A stretch of DNA of 64,000 nt, taken from Bacillus sp. es.036. GTDB taxonomy: Bacteria > Bacillota > Bacilli > Bacillales > Guptibacillaceae. This document shows positions 63,379 through 64,000 of the stretch, piece after piece. Each line of letters opens with the position of its first letter. Position 1 is the stretch's first letter. Below the pieces are notes generated by a model. That model saw only the letters and a list, made by a program, of their open reading frames with translations, searched no databases and was not told the origin of the DNA. Location: positions 2,356,001 through 2,420,000 of the forward strand of contig NZ_PDIZ01000001.1 in NCBI RefSeq assembly GCF_002563635.1. The letters run 5' to 3'. The position numbers and the translations under genes are program-made.

Positions 63379-63654
63379 AAAACCTCCCATCCCCGTTGTT
63401 TATCAACAGGGACGAGAGGTTGAGAATCTACTATTCACAATCACCCGCGGTACCACCCGGCTTAGTGCTAAAAAAAGCACTCACTTAAGGCCTTTAACGC
63501 AGGCATACGGGTCACCTTACTCCATTCAGGTTCCGATTCAAAGGTGAGTTCGCAAAGGTTCTATGTTAACTTCCACCAACCGTTAACTCTCTAGCAATAG
63601 AATCCTTGGTACTATTCCTTATCATTATCTTTAACTTCACAAATTACGTATATA
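63379..63654 (-). ncRNA. T-box riboswitch, leucine specifier, upstream of leuS
   Basis: On the minus strand: Stem I AGAGAGTTAACGGTTGGTGG, specifier loop GAACTCACC with CUC (Leu) at 63548-63546, T-box GGGTGGTACCGCG (TGGTACCGCG at 63446-63455), and a terminator stem AACCTC...GAGAGGTT with the antiterminator overlap and a T tract near 63380. Uncharged tRNA-Leu would allow read-through to leuS. Confidence 0.95.
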
Positions 63655-63660
63655 ATTTGT

Positions 63661-63689
63661 ATTGTATGAAGACTTGTGATAAATGTCAA
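63661..63689 (-). promoter_or_regulatory. Sigma-A promoter of the leuS T-box transcript
   Basis: TTGACA, 17-bp spacer, TACAAT on the minus strand, at the expected distance before Stem I. Confidence 0.88.
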
Positions 63690-63771
63690 GAACATTATCA
63701 GAATAGCCGCTTTTTTCGTGATCTATACATCTCCAGATACAATTTGTTTTTCATTAAGTATAGAAAATATA

Positions 63772-63798
63772 AAAAAACGTACCCATACTGGGCACGTT
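63772..63798 (-). terminator. Terminator of the truncated right-edge gene
   Basis: ACGT-CCCA / TGGG-ACGT stem with one mismatch, loop TAC, six T on the minus strand. Confidence 0.8.
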
Positions 63799-64000
63799 AT
63801 CCTTTGCGATGCTTTTTCTGACTCGCCGAATCGTCTTTTGAGTGCGGCTTATCTTTTTCTTCTCTCTGTTCTTCTTTTAAATCTTCTAATGGAATTGCAT
63901 CCACATTCATTTCTGAAGTATCCTCATCCAATTGATTCTTTTCTTTATCAGGTAATTGCTCAGGGTTATTGGTTTCACCTTGTTTGTGTGCCTTTTCGTT
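63797..64000 (-). CDS. 3' end of an unidentified gene with acidic/basic charged tail
   Basis: 67 codons up to a TAA. The fragment is highly charged and probably disordered (DKEKNQLDEDTSEMNVDAIP, then EDLKEEQREEKDKPHSKDDS), ending KKHRKG. No hydrophobic segment is present in the visible part. The N-terminus is outside the window, so the product cannot be named. It has its own terminator overlapping the stop. Confidence 0.7.
   Translation of the reverse strand, partial: NEKAHKQGETNNPEQLPDKEKNQLDEDTSEMNVDAIPLEDLKEEQREEKDKPHSKDDSASQKKHRKG

Overview
The window reads as core chromosome of an endospore-forming Bacillaceae (low-to-moderate GC Firmicute) outside the Bacillus subtilis group. The evidence is the gene order, which follows the B. 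subtilis yt- region closely (thiI-nifZ-braB-ezrA-hisJ-refZ-ytsP-rpsD-tyrS-acsA-acuABC-ccpA-aroA-ytxJHG-murC-sftA-ytpRQP-ytoQ-ytoP-ytzB-ytnP-trmB-ytzH-ytmP-amyX-thpR-ytkP-ytjP-ytzE-rsuA-ytgP-ytfP-leuS), the T-box leaders, consensus CcpA cre sites, two sigma-B-type promoters and one sigma-E/K-type promoter. Most genes lie on the minus strand. I saw no rRNA, tRNA, CRISPR array, insertion sequence, prophage or plasmid-like island. Gene identities are from recognition of protein sequence and synteny, not from a database search.

Region by region. 1-9.5 kb: tRNA thiolation pair (cysteine desulfurase + ThiI), BraB transporter, the FtsZ-ring regulator EzrA, HisJ, RefZ, free-methionine sulfoxide reductase and a methionine gamma-lyase with a consensus cre. 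9.5-15.4 kb: rpsD with a structured S4-type leader, tyrS under a Tyr T-box, and a class A penicillin-binding protein with an FN3 domain and acidic tail. 15.4-22.2 kb: acetate module acsA / acuABC around a cre, then ccpA itself and the chorismate mutase-DAHP synthase. 22.3-35.3 kb: ytxGHJ (sigma-B-type promoter), murC, a short nicotinate phosphoribosyltransferase, sftA, ytpRQP, a PfoR-like EIIC membrane protein, ytoQ, a DUF84 NTPase, ytoP and ytzB. 36-40.9 kb: proC and the fruRKA fructose PTS operon with a cre inside its promoter and a five-fold 10-bp repeat upstream. 40.9-51.6 kb: ytnP lactonase, trmB, an overlooked 31-codon membrane microprotein, ytzH/ytmP, pullulanase, lrgAB, thpR, cysteine synthase homologue, PepV and a K+ channel. 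51.6-60.7 kb: two tiny overlapping ORFs behind a good promoter and RBS, ytzE, a PRC-barrel protein behind a sigma-B-type promoter, rsuA, a collagen-like spore-coat-type protein behind a sporulation promoter, ytgP/MurJ, ytfP, a DEAD-box helicase, a lytic transglycosylase, and a catalytically intact plus a degenerate rhodanese. 60.9-64 kb: leuS with a Leu T-box and a truncated acidic gene at the edge.

How it fits together: the recurring theme is carbon catabolite control. The window encodes CcpA and carries candidate cre sites at mgl, acsA/acuA, proC-fruA, fruR and (weaker) ytnP. Other themes are cell envelope and division (EzrA, RefZ, PBP, MurC, MurJ, SftA, lytic transglycosylase, LrgAB), translation (ThiI, TyrRS, LeuRS, S4, TrmB, RsuA, ThpR) and thiol redox (MsrC, BrxC/YtxJ, YtpP, rhodaneses). 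I found no large unknown system. The novelty is at the scale of small genes and regulatory DNA.
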